DNA of 64,000 bases from NCBI RefSeq assembly GCF_020829645.1, contig NZ_JAIVFS010000009.1:62001-126000 (forward strand), written 5' to 3'. Shown here in pieces: positions 9,208 through 17,581 of the stretch (positions are counted from its first letter, which is position 1; every line of letters begins with the position of its first letter). The position numbers and the translations under genes were made by a program. The stretch is from Nostoc mirabile CHAB5784 (GTDB taxonomy: Bacteria; Cyanobacteriota; Cyanobacteriia; Cyanobacteriales; Nostocaceae). The notes beneath the pieces were generated by a model. That model worked only from the letters and a program-made list of their open reading frames with translations, was not told where the DNA came from and did no database searches.

Positions 9208-9888
9208 TTAGTCTGCTTCATCTCCAGTGTGTAGAGTTCTCAAGAGTTGCTCTGTAAGCTCGATCAATTCATATACAGAATTTTGCGTAATTTGTGTAGT
9301 TTTGAAGCCATGAGCAATAGAATTACGTAATGGGAGTGCATCCATTAGTAACTGATACTCAGATTTTGAAATTACACCTTCAGTTGCTAATTGCTTTATT
9401 AAGTAGAGTGGATCAAATCTTTGTAAACTTAGCTCTTCCTTTTGGGCAATAAGTCTCAAAGTTGCTTCTACCAAAGACCAGGAATATAGGATAGCTGATT
9501 CTGGATGTTGTGTTATAAGTTGCCTTGCTAGTTGCAACTGTGATTCTATTTCATGTTCTTGAAGAGAAGCCTCTGCTTTGGGAGAATACATTGTATCCTC
9601 CGGGTTGGTCATTACTAATTCAAATCTCCAACCAGGATGTTTTTCTACCGCTTGAGCTAAATTACCTAAGTATTGATTAGAAGAAGAGTTAAGTGAAGAG
9701 CGTGACTTAACTTCAATAACTACATTTTCTTCTCCTCGACGTACTATCATGTCAGGGCGATAGGTATTAAGGAAGTCAGGCAAGTCTTCTGGATTTGGAT
9801 GAAAAAAAACTTCGTAACCCTTTTCACGATACTCCTCTCCTAGTTTCAGCAATCGCTCTCTTTCTAAGTTTGCGGTTGAAGTTTCCAT
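9208..9888 (-). CDS. PD-(D/E)XK nuclease-like protein with C-terminal HEPN-like domain
   Basis: A 226-residue protein with two parts. Residues ~15-100 look like a small restriction-endonuclease fold (resembling the REase_AHJR-like group): RPDMIVRR with Asp46, then VVIEVKSRS giving Glu59 and Lys61, the PD...EXK triad. Residues ~110-220 are helical and contain LRNSIAHG, an Rx4H pattern (Arg188, His193) typical of HEPN RNases. Neither activity is proven. Its ATG shares one base with the TGA of the RusA-like gene upstream, so the two are almost certainly co-translated. It may act in DNA repair, genome defence or element maintenance; context does not decide. Confidence 0.72.
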   Translation of the reverse strand: METSTANLERERLLKLGEEYREKGYEVFFHPNPEDLPDFLNTYRPDMIVRRGEENVVIEVKSRSSLNSSSNQYLGNLAQAVEKHPGWRFELVMTNPEDTMYSPKAEASLQEHEIESQLQLARQLITQHPESAILYSWSLVEATLRLIAQKEELSLQRFDPLYLIKQLATEGVISKSEYQLLMDALPLRNSIAHGFKTTQITQNSVYELIELTEQLLRTLHTGDEAD

Positions 9889-10301
9889 CAGGTAAGTACC
9901 TCCTGGTTAGGAGCATTAATTACGACAATATGTAAGAACTCATTGCCACGGGCAAAGCCTTCCGCCAATGTCGAGGTCATGTTTTCTATTCTAAAGTTAC
10001 CTGACAAATTCCTCTTTCTAACTAGGAGATCGCTTACTTGATTATCATCGACGTAGGCTAATCCTTTAATTGCATCTTGAATAGGCTTCACTATATTGTC
10101 TACATCTATTTGAACAGAATCATAGAAATAGGTTATTTGGAGCATAACCAACCCAGTAGCTGTTTTTTGTTCCGAAGACCAATATTTTTCAGCCTCTTGT
10201 CGCACTGTCTTTTTCCAATCTTGAAGTCGATTGCCCTTACCGCGCTTACGAGCCTGTTGTGATACTGGTGGGCCATCTACTATGAACTCAAATCTGGTCA
10301 A
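9888..10301 (-). CDS. RusA-like crossover junction endodeoxyribonuclease
   Basis: 137 residues, the size of RusA-family Holliday-junction resolvases. The active-site region is present: IDVDNIVKPIQDAIKGLAYVD, with Asp66, Asp68, Lys72, Asp75 and Asp85/86 in the spacing expected for the metal-binding Asp cluster and essential Lys. The basic N-terminus (QQARKRGKGNR) fits DNA binding. RusA homologues are usually carried by prophages, but no phage genes are nearby. Here the gene overlaps by one base a PD-(D/E)XK/HEPN-like protein, an unusual partner. The start codon is the first ATG, about 95 bp downstream of the BrnT/antitoxin unit on the same strand. Confidence 0.82.
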   Translation of the reverse strand: MTRFEFIVDGPPVSQQARKRGKGNRLQDWKKTVRQEAEKYWSSEQKTATGLVMLQITYFYDSVQIDVDNIVKPIQDAIKGLAYVDDNQVSDLLVRKRNLSGNFRIENMTSTLAEGFARGNEFLHIVVINAPNQEVLT

Positions 10302-10399
10302 TGCAATTTTAAATAATAGATCGCAGGTTATTTTATGCTAGTAACCTCGAACACAAGCGGATAATTCCCGCTACTCATGACAGAGGAATACTGCCGTTA

Positions 10400-10696
10400 C
10401 TAACTGTTGCTGTGTCGCCTAGTAGCTTCGCTGAGTGCTTCACGAATTATCTCATCACTCACACCATGCCGTTTCAGGCTCGCAATCAATGTAGAAACAG
10501 TATCACCCTCAAGTCGCTCAATATCTGCTCTAAGTCCTTGTCCGATGTAAGCACGAACTAATGGCTGATAACCAGAAAACCCTAACAATGGTGCTACCCG
10601 CTTCAAATCCTCAATCACATCTTCGGGAATGCGAATTGTAATTGTTGTCATTGGACGATTTTTATCGAGTCGCTTTTTTAAATCTTCAGCTTTCAT
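10400..10696 (-). CDS. Ribbon-helix-helix-type antitoxin of a BrnT pair
   Basis: About 98 residues from the ATG at 10696 (MKAEDLKK); an ATG three codons earlier (10705) is equally possible. TTITIRIPEDVIEDLKRVA resembles a ribbon-helix-helix DNA-binding strand plus helix, as in BrnA/CopG-like antitoxins. It is encoded directly after the BrnT-like toxin and overlaps its 3' end by 11-20 bases, the normal BrnT-antitoxin order. Expected to neutralise the toxin and repress the operon. Confidence 0.78.
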   Translation of the reverse strand: MKAEDLKKRLDKNRPMTTITIRIPEDVIEDLKRVAPLLGFSGYQPLVRAYIGQGLRADIERLEGDTVSTLIASLKRHGVSDEIIREALSEATRRHSNS

Positions 10697-10982
10697 AGTA
10701 TTCACGTTCCTTGTGCGTCGCTTTCCGAGCCGAGATGATCTTAATCATGTCGTTTTCACGCTCAATGTAGACGACGTACAGAAGATTCCATCGTCTGTCC
10801 AAGCCAATCACAGCATCCCGCTCCTCATCATTGCGGCTTGCATCAACCACCACTAGAAACGGATCGAAGAAAGCTTCTACGGCTTGCTGAAATGTTATGC
10901 CGTTATGATTGCTGGGATTAATCCGAGCTTTCTCCTCGTTCCAAAGGAAGGTGACACCATTAAGCACGAAAAACACATCCAT
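10686..10982 (-). CDS. brnT: BrnT family toxin
   Basis: 98 residues with the BrnT signature: an N-terminal FLWNEEKARINPSNHNGITF (W-x-x-x-KA-x-x-N-x-x-x-H-x-I-x-F), AFFDP, EERDAVIG and the C-terminal ISARKATHKEREYYES. BrnT proteins are RelE-fold ribonuclease toxins. The downstream overlapping antitoxin completes the pair. The start is the first ATG. The coding strand continues from the 58-aa antitoxin-like gene 78 bp upstream, so the three may share a transcript. Confidence 0.88.
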   Translation of the reverse strand: MDVFFVLNGVTFLWNEEKARINPSNHNGITFQQAVEAFFDPFLVVVDASRNDEERDAVIGLDRRWNLLYVVYIERENDMIKIISARKATHKEREYYES

Positions 10983-11060
10983 ACCTCATAGTCTAGGCAA
11001 GATGTATTTACGTTGTCAATACGCTTTTTTGTAAATTTCTAAGTGCTTTTGGTGAGAGAA

Positions 11061-11237
11061 TTACTTGCTAGTCCAGGCATCGATTATCTGCTCAACTGGA
11101 ATTCCCTGCCCTTGGTCAATCTGATTAAACCCTTCCCGTATAGCTGCAATAAACTCAATTTTCTGAACAATTTCTCGTAGGGTTACATCCTGGGGTAAAT
11201 GTTTCACCAACTCAATAACGGCTTTTTTGTCACTCAT
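11061..11237 (-). CDS. 58-residue antitoxin-like protein
   Basis: A short gene, easily missed. It begins MSDKKAVIELVKHLPQDVTL, continues through LREIVQKIEFIAAIREGF and ends IPVEQIIDAWTSK. It has the look of the small cyanobacterial antitoxins that pair with RelE/ParE-like toxins (an acidic, amphipathic helix, then a GIPVEQ segment). No RelE/ParE frame follows directly; the next gene downstream is brnT. It is either an orphan antitoxin or an accessory member of the brnT cluster. The frame is closed by TAA, and codon use looks natural. Confidence 0.6.
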   Translation of the reverse strand: MSDKKAVIELVKHLPQDVTLREIVQKIEFIAAIREGFNQIDQGQGIPVEQIIDAWTSK

Positions 11238-11377
11238 AGCAACTTAAACCTGGGCCAAGTGGACAACACAATGTTAACTTACCAGCCTACCGACGCGATC
11301 GCCTCAAGTTCAAGGATGGTAATAAATTTCTGTACGAGAAGGGTTAAGGATGTAAAAACAACAATAATTTACACCCA

Positions 11378-11410
11378 AACTCTTAACTCTTAACTCCTAA
11401 CTCCTAACTT
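11378..11410. repeat. Heptameric tandem repeat (TAACTCC)n
   Basis: About four near-identical tandem copies of CTTAACT/CCTAACT lie just past the stop of the DUF2973 gene. Same class as the other heptamer runs in the window. Confidence 0.65.
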
Positions 11411-11413
11411 TTT

Positions 11414-11743
11414 TTAAGCTTCTTCAGAATTTTCTCTTTTATGTCCTGGGGATGCTTCGTAAAGTGCATCAAGATGTTGACGCGCATCTTCAACGTTAAT
11501 CGAACGCATTACCAAAAGTGGCTCTTTAATTAAGTTGCCCGCGTTATCTAATAACTCTGGATGGGGTACAAACTGTTTTTTTGATGAATAATAACCATAG
11601 TTGCCTTGATTATTCATTGGCGAGGAATTCGTCGGGTAAGTTCGCTCCCGATCAAAACTGAACATGATCAGGTTACGAATTAAGTTGCCAACAGCTATAA
11701 ATGCAAGGATTGTAAAAGCAAGAATGTAAAGCAGGTGTAACAT
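11414..11743 (-). CDS. DUF2973 family membrane-anchored protein
   Basis: 109 residues. It begins with one membrane segment (MLHLLYILAFTILAFIAVGN), followed by LIRNLIMFSF, a low-complexity linker and a conserved-looking C-terminal half (PHPELLDNAGNLIKEPLLVM, then VEDARQHLDALYEASP). This is the cyanobacterial DUF2973 family, function unknown. Topology predicts a cytoplasmic C-terminal part. A DUF2605 gene lies upstream on the same strand, a pairing I regard as characteristic of cyanobacteria, though the gap here is 329 bp. Confidence 0.85.
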   Translation of the reverse strand: MLHLLYILAFTILAFIAVGNLIRNLIMFSFDRERTYPTNSSPMNNQGNYGYYSSKKQFVPHPELLDNAGNLIKEPLLVMRSINVEDARQHLDALYEASPGHKRENSEEA

Positions 11744-12072
11744 TGAATTTTCCTCCAGGACAGCAATTTTTAAAACTTTATTTTGATTTTGTAACGCTTT
11801 GTTTCGCCGACACTGTGACTCACAGTTAAGACGAGTATTTGACGCACTCTTTGTGCGGTTACATTTATATGAAGCTATTTGTCAACCGTTATTCCACTTA
11901 CGGTAGCATAGGATACATTACTTTGTTAATCCAATGAGTGTTAAGAAATTGTTAAGAGTTTTTTACTATTTCTTTGACGGCTGACTTACCGTCTTGTGTA
12001 GACGCAAAGAGGGTTGTCGTTATATATCGCTAAGTAGGCTGCCAAAATTTAACAGATGCTTCCATCTGTTGC
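11744..12072. other. Spacer between DUF2605 and DUF2973 genes
   Basis: 329 bp without a credible frame. It probably carries the promoter of the DUF2973 gene. I see no repeat or hairpin worth naming. Confidence 0.5.
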
Positions 12073-12390
12073 TTAGGCTTCACGCGCTTGGCGAAAGCGC
12101 ATTGCGACATTCCAGCATTCTGTTACTAATTGATGCCAAGGCATTAATGTTGCCATATCAATTCCGACTTGTTTATCAGTAGCTGTAAACAGCATCTTCG
12201 CCGTATTTAGTTCATCTTGCGCTTGCTTAACCCGCAAAAGCAAGTCAGATTGCTCTTGGTGACTCATAAATGATAGTTGCTCGGTTTCGAGTAAATGACG
12301 CGATCGCGTAAACCAATGCTGAAAATCTTCCAGCAGGGGTTCTAAAACCGTTTTTAGCAAATCTGTCCCTGGTAAATTTGAGTCTGACAT
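12073..12390 (-). CDS. DUF2605 family protein
   Basis: 105 residues, soluble and mostly helical. It matches the cyanobacterial DUF2605 pattern: LLKTVLEPLLEDFQHWFTRS, RVKQAQDELNTAKMLFTA and MPWHQLVTECWNVAMRFR. Function is unknown. It lies upstream of the DUF2973 gene on the same strand. The start is the first ATG. Confidence 0.85.
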   Translation of the reverse strand: MSDSNLPGTDLLKTVLEPLLEDFQHWFTRSRHLLETEQLSFMSHQEQSDLLLRVKQAQDELNTAKMLFTATDKQVGIDMATLMPWHQLVTECWNVAMRFRQAREA

Positions 12391-12804
12391 AAATGAGAAG
12401 AATATTTCAAACTTTCTTACTAATATTAACGTTATTTACGTTTCTTAACATTTTTTTCCATTCTCTCATAATTTGAGGATGTAAAAATTTGTAACAAAGA
12501 ACACATAAATCATTATATAGTCTTGCTAATAGGTTTGTACAGTTCCTTTGGAGAGGCTTCTATAGATATAGCTGACAGCAAGTTGCAATTGATAAGATAA
12601 TTTAGCGATGTCTACGACGGGCTACGCCTACGCGTGGAATCCTGAATTTGATACTCACCGAACCGATGAAAAATTTATCTTTATCCCCTATCACAAATTA
12701 AGCCAGTAGTTGGAAGATAAAGGTGAAAAAAGCAAAAATCAAAGTCGTTATAGTTAAATAAGCCTCCAGATTCAGATAAATCACCTTTTGTAATCACTTC
12801 GCCA
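12391..12804. other. Divergent intergenic region upstream of thrS
   Basis: 414 bp between the DUF2605 gene and thrS, which point away from each other. It holds a copy of the GCGATGTCTACGACGGGC dispersed repeat at 12605-12633 (the reverse of the one at 16105). No T-box leader or other structured regulator could be recognised by eye. Confidence 0.55.
12605..12633. repeat. Small dispersed repeat upstream of thrS
   Basis: GCGATGTCTACGACGGGCT followed by ACGCCTACGC. It is identical to the copy at 18606-18634 and the reverse complement of that at 16105-16135. Confidence 0.75.
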
Positions 12805-14676
12805 ATGGTTCAGCAGCCAATGTCGCTAAATTCATCAAATCAGTCCGAACAGTCAGAACAAGTTGAAAAAATTTATTTACCGCGTACCAGCGAATCGGAG
12901 AACTTAAAGAAGATTCGCCACACTGCTTCCCATGTTATGGCAATGGCAGTACAAAAGCTGTTTCCCAAGGCGCAAGTTACAATCGGCCCTTGGATTGAAA
13001 ACGGTTTTTACTACGACTTCGACAATCCAGAACCCTTTAGCGAAAATGATCTTAAAGCCATCAAAAAAGAAATGGCAAAGATTATTAATCGCAAGTTGGC
13101 GGTTATTCGAGAAGAAGTCAGCCGCGAAGAAGCCGAACGCCGGATTCAGGGAATTAACGAACCTTACAAGCTAGAAATCCTGGCAGATATCAAAGAGGAA
13201 CCAATCACGATTTACCACCTGGGGAATGAATGGTGGGATTTGTGTGCGGGGCCTCATCTGGAAAATACCAGCGAATTAAACCCCAAGGCAATTGAACTAG
13301 AAAGCGTTGCTGGCGCTTATTGGCGTGGGGATGAAACTAAAGCCCAATTACAACGCATCTACGCCACCGCTTGGGAAAGCCCAGAACAACTCGCTGAATA
13401 TAAACGACGTAAAGAAGAAGCGCTACGGCGAGATCACCGGAAACTGGGTAAGGAACTAGGATTATTTATATTTTCTGACCAAGTGGGGCCGGGTTTACCT
13501 TTGTGGACACCCAAAGGCACTGTGTTACGGAGTACTTTAGAAGACTTCCTCAAGCAAGAACAGTTAAAACGGGGTTATTTATCTGTAGTAACGCCTCACA
13601 TTGCCAGAGTAGATTTATTTAAAACCTCTGGACATTGGCAGAAATATAAAGAAGATATGTTCCCTTTGATGGCAGATAACTCCGAAGCTGCTGCACAGGA
13701 ACAGGGCTTCGTCATGAAGCCGATGAACTGTCCCTTCCACATCCAAATATATAAGAGTGAGTTACGCTCTTATCGAGAACTACCGATGCGCTTGGCGGAA
13801 TTTGGCACTGTTTACCGCTATGAACAATCAGGGGAATTGGGCGGTTTAACACGGGTGCGCGGTTTTACTGTGGATGATTCTCACCTGTTCGTCACCCCAG
13901 AACAGCTAGATAGTGAATTTCTCAGTGTGGTGGATTTGATTTTGTCGGTGTTCAATAGTCTGCAACTGAAGAACTTTAAAGCCAGACTCAGTTTCCGCGA
14001 TCCAGCTAGTGATAAGTATATCGGTTCCGATGAAGTTTGGGACAAAGCCGAAGGTGCAATTCGCCGTGCAGTTGAAACCTTGGGGATGGATCACTTTGAA
14101 GGTATTGGAGAAGCGGCATTCTATGGGCCAAAACTTGACTTTATCTTTAGTGATGCTCTAGATCGGGAGTGGCAATTAGGAACTGTACAGGTAGATTACA
14201 ATTTGCCAGAACGCTTTGATTTGGAGTACGTTGCCGAAGATGGTGTTCGCAAACGTCCAGTGATGATTCACCGTGCGCCTTTTGGTTCACTGGAACGACT
14301 AATTGGGATCTTAATTGAAGAATATGCGGGCGATTTTCCTTTGTGGTTAGCGCCAGTACAAGCTAGATTACTGCCAGTGGGTGATACACAGCTAGAGTTT
14401 GCTAAAGATGTGGTGGCGAAAATGAGAGCGTTGGGCATCCGTGCAGAAGTTGATACTAGTGGCGATCGCTTAGGTAAACAGATTCGCAATGCAGAGAAAG
14501 AAAAAATACCCGTGATGGCTGTGGTGGGAGCTAAGGAAGTGGAAACCAACACCTTGAGTATCCGTACCCGCGCCTCTGGGGAATTGGGAGTTATCCCTGT
14601 AGATGAGGTGGTGGATAAGATGAAGGATGCGATGCCTGCGGTGGGCTGCGCCAACGCTAAGTTCGAGAATTTCTAA
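12805..14676 (+). CDS. thrS: Threonyl-tRNA synthetase
   Basis: Charges tRNA-Thr. The protein has 623 residues and lacks the N-terminal TGS domain, as many cyanobacterial ThrRS do. The editing domain is intact (RHTASH for HxxxH; DLCAGPH for CxxxH). The class II catalytic core has motif 2 (GTVYRYEQSGELGGLTRVRGF), zinc ligands in MNCPFH, DDSH and MIHRAPFG, and motif 3 GSLERLIGIL. The C-terminal anticodon-binding domain follows. I keep the first ATG; the first ~25 residues are a Ser/Gln-rich extension, so a later start cannot be excluded. Nostoc relatives may have a second ThrRS gene. Confidence 0.96.
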   Translation: MVQQPMSLNSSNQSEQSEQVEKIYLPRTSESENLKKIRHTASHVMAMAVQKLFPKAQVTIGPWIENGFYYDFDNPEPFSENDLKAIKKEMAKIINRKLAVIREEVSREEAERRIQGINEPYKLEILADIKEEPITIYHLGNEWWDLCAGPHLENTSELNPKAIELESVAGAYWRGDETKAQLQRIYATAWESPEQLAEYKRRKEEALRRDHRKLGKELGLFIFSDQVGPGLPLWTPKGTVLRSTLEDFLKQEQLKRGYLSVVTPHIARVDLFKTSGHWQKYKEDMFPLMADNSEAAAQEQGFVMKPMNCPFHIQIYKSELRSYRELPMRLAEFGTVYRYEQSGELGGLTRVRGFTVDDSHLFVTPEQLDSEFLSVVDLILSVFNSLQLKNFKARLSFRDPASDKYIGSDEVWDKAEGAIRRAVETLGMDHFEGIGEAAFYGPKLDFIFSDALDREWQLGTVQVDYNLPERFDLEYVAEDGVRKRPVMIHRAPFGSLERLIGILIEEYAGDFPLWLAPVQARLLPVGDTQLEFAKDVVAKMRALGIRAEVDTSGDRLGKQIRNAEKEKIPVMAVVGAKEVETNTLSIRTRASGELGVIPVDEVVDKMKDAMPAVGCANAKFENF

Positions 14677-14689
14677 AATCTAACCGCAG

Positions 14690-14720
14690 ACGCACACTAA
14701 TTATAATTGGTGTGCGTTTT
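14690..14720 (+). terminator. Intrinsic terminator of thrS
   Basis: ACGCACAC pairs with GTGTGCGT, and an inner AATT/AATT continues the stem, followed directly by TTTT. It lies 14 bp after the thrS stop codon. Confidence 0.8.
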
Positions 14721-14815
14721 GTCTAGTAGATCAAACCATCGCCTAGCTGGTAGGTTTTGGCAAAGGTGAGATGTCTACGACGAGCTTCTCTACGAAACGC
14801 ACTCGCGTTCGCTTA

Positions 14816-14973
14816 CGTAATATCATGTCCGGGTAATTAGTTGTGATTCCCATAGTCATTGCACCCCACCCCGCCAAAGCTACGCTTTGTCTCCCCTCCC
14901 CTTAGCAAGGGGAGGGGATTAAGGGGTGGGGTTCTTCGGGTTTAATAAGCAATCAAGCGGACATGATATAACG
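14816..14973. mobile_element. Palindromic element with ATATCATGTCCG ends
   Basis: Left end CGTAATATCATGTCCG; complement of the right end CGTTATATCATGTCCG. The centre is a strong palindrome (CACCCCACCCC...GGGGTGGGG, with CCCCTCCCC/GGGGAGGGG inside). A sister copy at 32709-32907 has the same ends and an extra module inside. Non-coding; the minisatellite begins directly at its right edge. Confidence 0.75.
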
Positions 14974-14975
14974 TA

Positions 14976-15333
14976 TTTAATATCAAAGACTCATTAATGG
15001 AGTTCAAAGGCTCATTAACGGAGTTCAAAGACTCATTAACGGAGTTCAAAGACTCATTAATGGAGTTCAAAGGCTCATTAATGGAGTTCAAAGGCTCATT
15101 CACGAGTATCAAAGACTCATTAATGGAGTTCAAAGACTCATTCACGAGTATCAAAGACTCATTAACGCAGTTCAAAGACTCATTCACGAGTATCAAAGAC
15201 TCATTAATGGAGTTCAGAGGTGGATTCATCCAGTTCAAAGACTCATTAACCCAGTTCAGAGGTGGATTCATCCAGTTCAAAGACTCATTAACCCAGTTCA
15301 AAGGTGGATTCATCCAGTTCAAATACTCATTTT
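14976..15333. repeat. 21-bp minisatellite, about 17 units
   Basis: Tandem 21-bp units mix three variants: TTAATGGAGTTCAAAG-type, TTCACGAGTATCAAAG-type, and, in the last third, TTAACCCAGTTCA/TTCATCCAGTTCA-type. Because 21 is divisible by three, both strands stay open and read as heptapeptides (plus strand LTEFKDS-like, minus strand LNSVNES-like). I see no signal or start region making a real gene likely. Two more 21-bp arrays with different units lie at 50791 and 53458. Confidence 0.85.
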
Positions 15334-15496
15334 AATTTTAACTTTTCACTGGATTTGGAAGGTCAGAAATTATTACAGACAACAAAACTTTTCTCAATCA
15401 CCGCACCCAAGAAAACTTTTCGGGATAAGCGAAGATGAGGGCAAGCCAAAAAGCAGCATGAATCAAAATAGTAGTTATGGCGTTGAAAAACCACTA

Positions 15497-15823
15497 TCAA
15501 CCCTTGAGGTTAACTATTACTGATTGCAGCGAATCAGCTTCGTTGTATCCAGCTTTTTTGAGATTGTTGTAGTGAGTTTCTAGGATGAGAATGTCTTGCG
15601 ATCGCCAAGAGACTTTTTTCGCAACTACAGCAATTTGCTTGGCTAAGTCTTCTCGTAATCGTGCAAAATATCGGCTGGGTTCCCAGGCTTGGGCAAATAT
15701 TTTGAGAGTTTTATCACCTTGCTCATGACTCAATTGAGCAGGAATCGTTTTAGTGTCAGGAAAACCCAACCATGTCAGCAGTATTTTGACTTCATCAGTG
15801 CCGCCACTAAGGAAATATGTCAA
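15497..15823 (-). pseudogene. Hypothetical protein fragment lacking a normal start
   Basis: The frame codes for about 108 residues (FLSGGTDEVKILLTWLGFPD ... EADSLQSVIVNLKG) and I cannot name the family. There is no ATG at the expected place. The frame stays open upstream through NAPNEKTLFEQWRFL and runs straight into an ATTCGTA heptamer array, where any original 5' part is lost. A TTG at 15823 could serve as a start, but truncation of a longer gene is more likely. Composition looks like real coding sequence. Confidence 0.5.
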
Positions 15824-15862
15824 AAATCGCCACTGTTCAAATAGAGTTTTTTCATTTGGTGC

Positions 15863-15900
15863 ATTCGTAATTCGTAATTCGTAATTCGTAATTCGTAATT
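15863..15900. repeat. Heptameric tandem repeat (ATTCGTA)n
   Basis: Five tandem ATTCGTA units. The same heptamer array occurs at 38312, 46306 (complement) and 57521. It abuts the truncated frame on its left. Confidence 0.85.
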
Positions 15901-16104
15901 TTATTTAGAAATAAAGGCTCTTTTTGCCCTTTCCTTGGTAGGGAAAGAGAAGGGAGTTAGGTTTTTTACTAGTCAAACAGGAACCGCTACAGTTATGTTT
16001 TTACTGTCTGATAACTCAACCTAGCTAGAAATGGAATATTAATGTAAATACTACAGGAATTTAAAAAGATACGCCCAGAGTATAATGAGCTTCCTTGAGC
16101 GATG

Positions 16105-16135
16105 GTGCGTAGGCGTAGCCCGTCGTAGACATCGC
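16105..16135. repeat. Small dispersed repeat upstream of Rpn gene
   Basis: GTGCGTAGGCGTAGCCCGTC continuing into GTAGACATCGC; reverse of the copies at 12605 and 18606. It lies 60 bp before the Rpn-family start. Confidence 0.75.
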
Positions 16136-16194
16136 CTACTCAAACCACTGCACGAGATAATAACAATATCTCGTTCAATTGTTGGCGATCGTTA

Positions 16195-17076
16195 ATGTCC
16201 TTTGATAACCTCTGCAAACTCCTGTCCGAAAAACATCCTGCTACCTTTGCCAGTTGGGTTTTGGGTACACCGCAAACTTCTGTCAAAGTCCTCAAAACCG
16301 AATTGAGCATTGAACCAATTCGCGCAGATTATGTAACATTATTACAACTACAAGGACGCATTCTCCATCTGGAATTTCAAACCAAACTAGAATCTACGCC
16401 ACCCCTACCCCTGCGGATGCTAGATTATTGGGTACGCTTGTATCGTTTGTATCGTCTACCAATAACACAAGTTATCGTCTTATTACTTCCCCCCGCAGCA
16501 GAAACAGTAATTGAAACTGTCTTCTGTGTCGAAACTACCCGTCATGAATATCGCGTGATTCGCTTATGGGAAGAAAATCCCGAACTATTCCTCAATGACC
16601 CAGCTTTATTAGCATTAGCACCACTGGCAGCAACCACGCAACCCCAAGCATTGTTGCAACAAGTTGTGGTCAAAGTTAATCAACTTGAGCCAAGACAACG
16701 ACCAGAAATTTCCGCTTATACCCAAATCTTAGCGGGGTTAAAATACGAAAAGGACTTGATTAGACAATTATTTCGGGAGGGTATGATGCGCGAGTCAGTG
16801 ATTTATCAAGAAATTCTCGCTGAAGGGGAACAACGCGGCGAACAACGCGGGGAACAACGCGGACGGGAAGAAGGACGAAAAGCAGAAGGGCAATTGCTCA
16901 TTCTCCGTCAACTTACTCGACGGGTGGGAGAATTACCCCAAGAAGTGCTAGCTCGTATTGAAACTCTCTCTTTAGAACAATTAGAAAATCTCGGTGAAGC
17001 ATTGTTGGATTTTCAGGCTCAAGCGGATTTAGAAACCTGGTTTAGTACATTAGACAAGAGCGTGAAAATGACGTAG
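16195..17076 (+). CDS. Rpn family recombination-promoting nuclease-like protein, DUF4351 C-terminus
   Basis: 293 residues. The N-terminal part has the PD-(D/E)XK-like core typical of Rpn/transposase-31-type proteins: RADYVTLLQLQGRILHLEFQ, in which Asp and the later E-x-Q/K supply the putative metal site, then the basic LDYWVRLYRLYRLPI. A three-fold GEQR repeat and an Arg/Glu-rich hinge (residues ~213-228) lead to a C-terminal DUF4351-like helical segment (LLILRQLTRRVGELPQEV, LEQLENLGEALLDF). E. coli Rpn proteins cleave DNA and stimulate RecA-independent recombination; the role of the many cyanobacterial copies is not known. Monocistronic. Start is the first ATG. Confidence 0.87.
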   Translation: MSFDNLCKLLSEKHPATFASWVLGTPQTSVKVLKTELSIEPIRADYVTLLQLQGRILHLEFQTKLESTPPLPLRMLDYWVRLYRLYRLPITQVIVLLLPPAAETVIETVFCVETTRHEYRVIRLWEENPELFLNDPALLALAPLAATTQPQALLQQVVVKVNQLEPRQRPEISAYTQILAGLKYEKDLIRQLFREGMMRESVIYQEILAEGEQRGEQRGEQRGREEGRKAEGQLLILRQLTRRVGELPQEVLARIETLSLEQLENLGEALLDFQAQADLETWFSTLDKSVKMT

Positions 17077-17242
17077 GTACAATTTATGAATTATGCCTAC
17101 CAAGGATTTCGGGCAACGCATAATTAATTTCACTCCTATGTCTATTAAATGAATTTTTCCAATTGAGCCAATGTCTGATGGCGCTAGGGGAAAAAATAGT
17201 TTCAGAAGAACGAAAGCGAGTTGAGCTTGTCAGATTGCCACA

Positions 17243-17581
17243 TTAAAGCTCAATTAACTTGAAGCCCCAAGGTTTGAGAGCCGCTAGAGCGATTTCTGGA
17301 TCTACACCTTCATAAGCCTCCCATTCCAAGGGATGCTCTTTTGGATGTCCGTCGCCGACATTACCTGCAACTTTGATTATCGGACAGTTGGCGATGCGAT
17401 CGCGCTCCAACCCTTTTGGAATTACTAGTTGGATTTTGTGACCGATAAACTTTGCTGTACTTTCATTAGCTACAGATTCACGGATTAAACAAATATCACC
17501 AGCAGTCCCCCAAGTAGTTTGGTAAATGTGGAGGAATGATATATAGGTGGCTGGTTTGATGGATCTTTTGAGAACGTGCAT
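17243..17581 (-). CDS. Hypothetical protein
   Basis: 112 residues, soluble, no family recognised. Notable segments are HIYQTTWGTAGDICLIRESV, the run IGHKIQLVIPKGLERDRIAN and the C-terminal DPEIALAALKPWGFKLIEL. Composition and the single clean frame suggest a real gene. It stands alone between the Rpn and RMD1-like genes. Confidence 0.6.
   Translation of the reverse strand: MHVLKRSIKPATYISFLHIYQTTWGTAGDICLIRESVANESTAKFIGHKIQLVIPKGLERDRIANCPIIKVAGNVGDGHPKEHPLEWEAYEGVDPEIALAALKPWGFKLIEL

Noticed and set aside
12391..12804. T-box or attenuator upstream of thrS
   Set aside because: No T-box consensus or antiterminator structure could be seen; the stretch is mostly AT-rich with one dispersed repeat.
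14942..15335. Open frames on both strands across the 21-bp repeats (heptapeptide repeat proteins)
   Set aside because: Openness follows from a 21-bp period without stops; there is no leader, signal or conserved flank.
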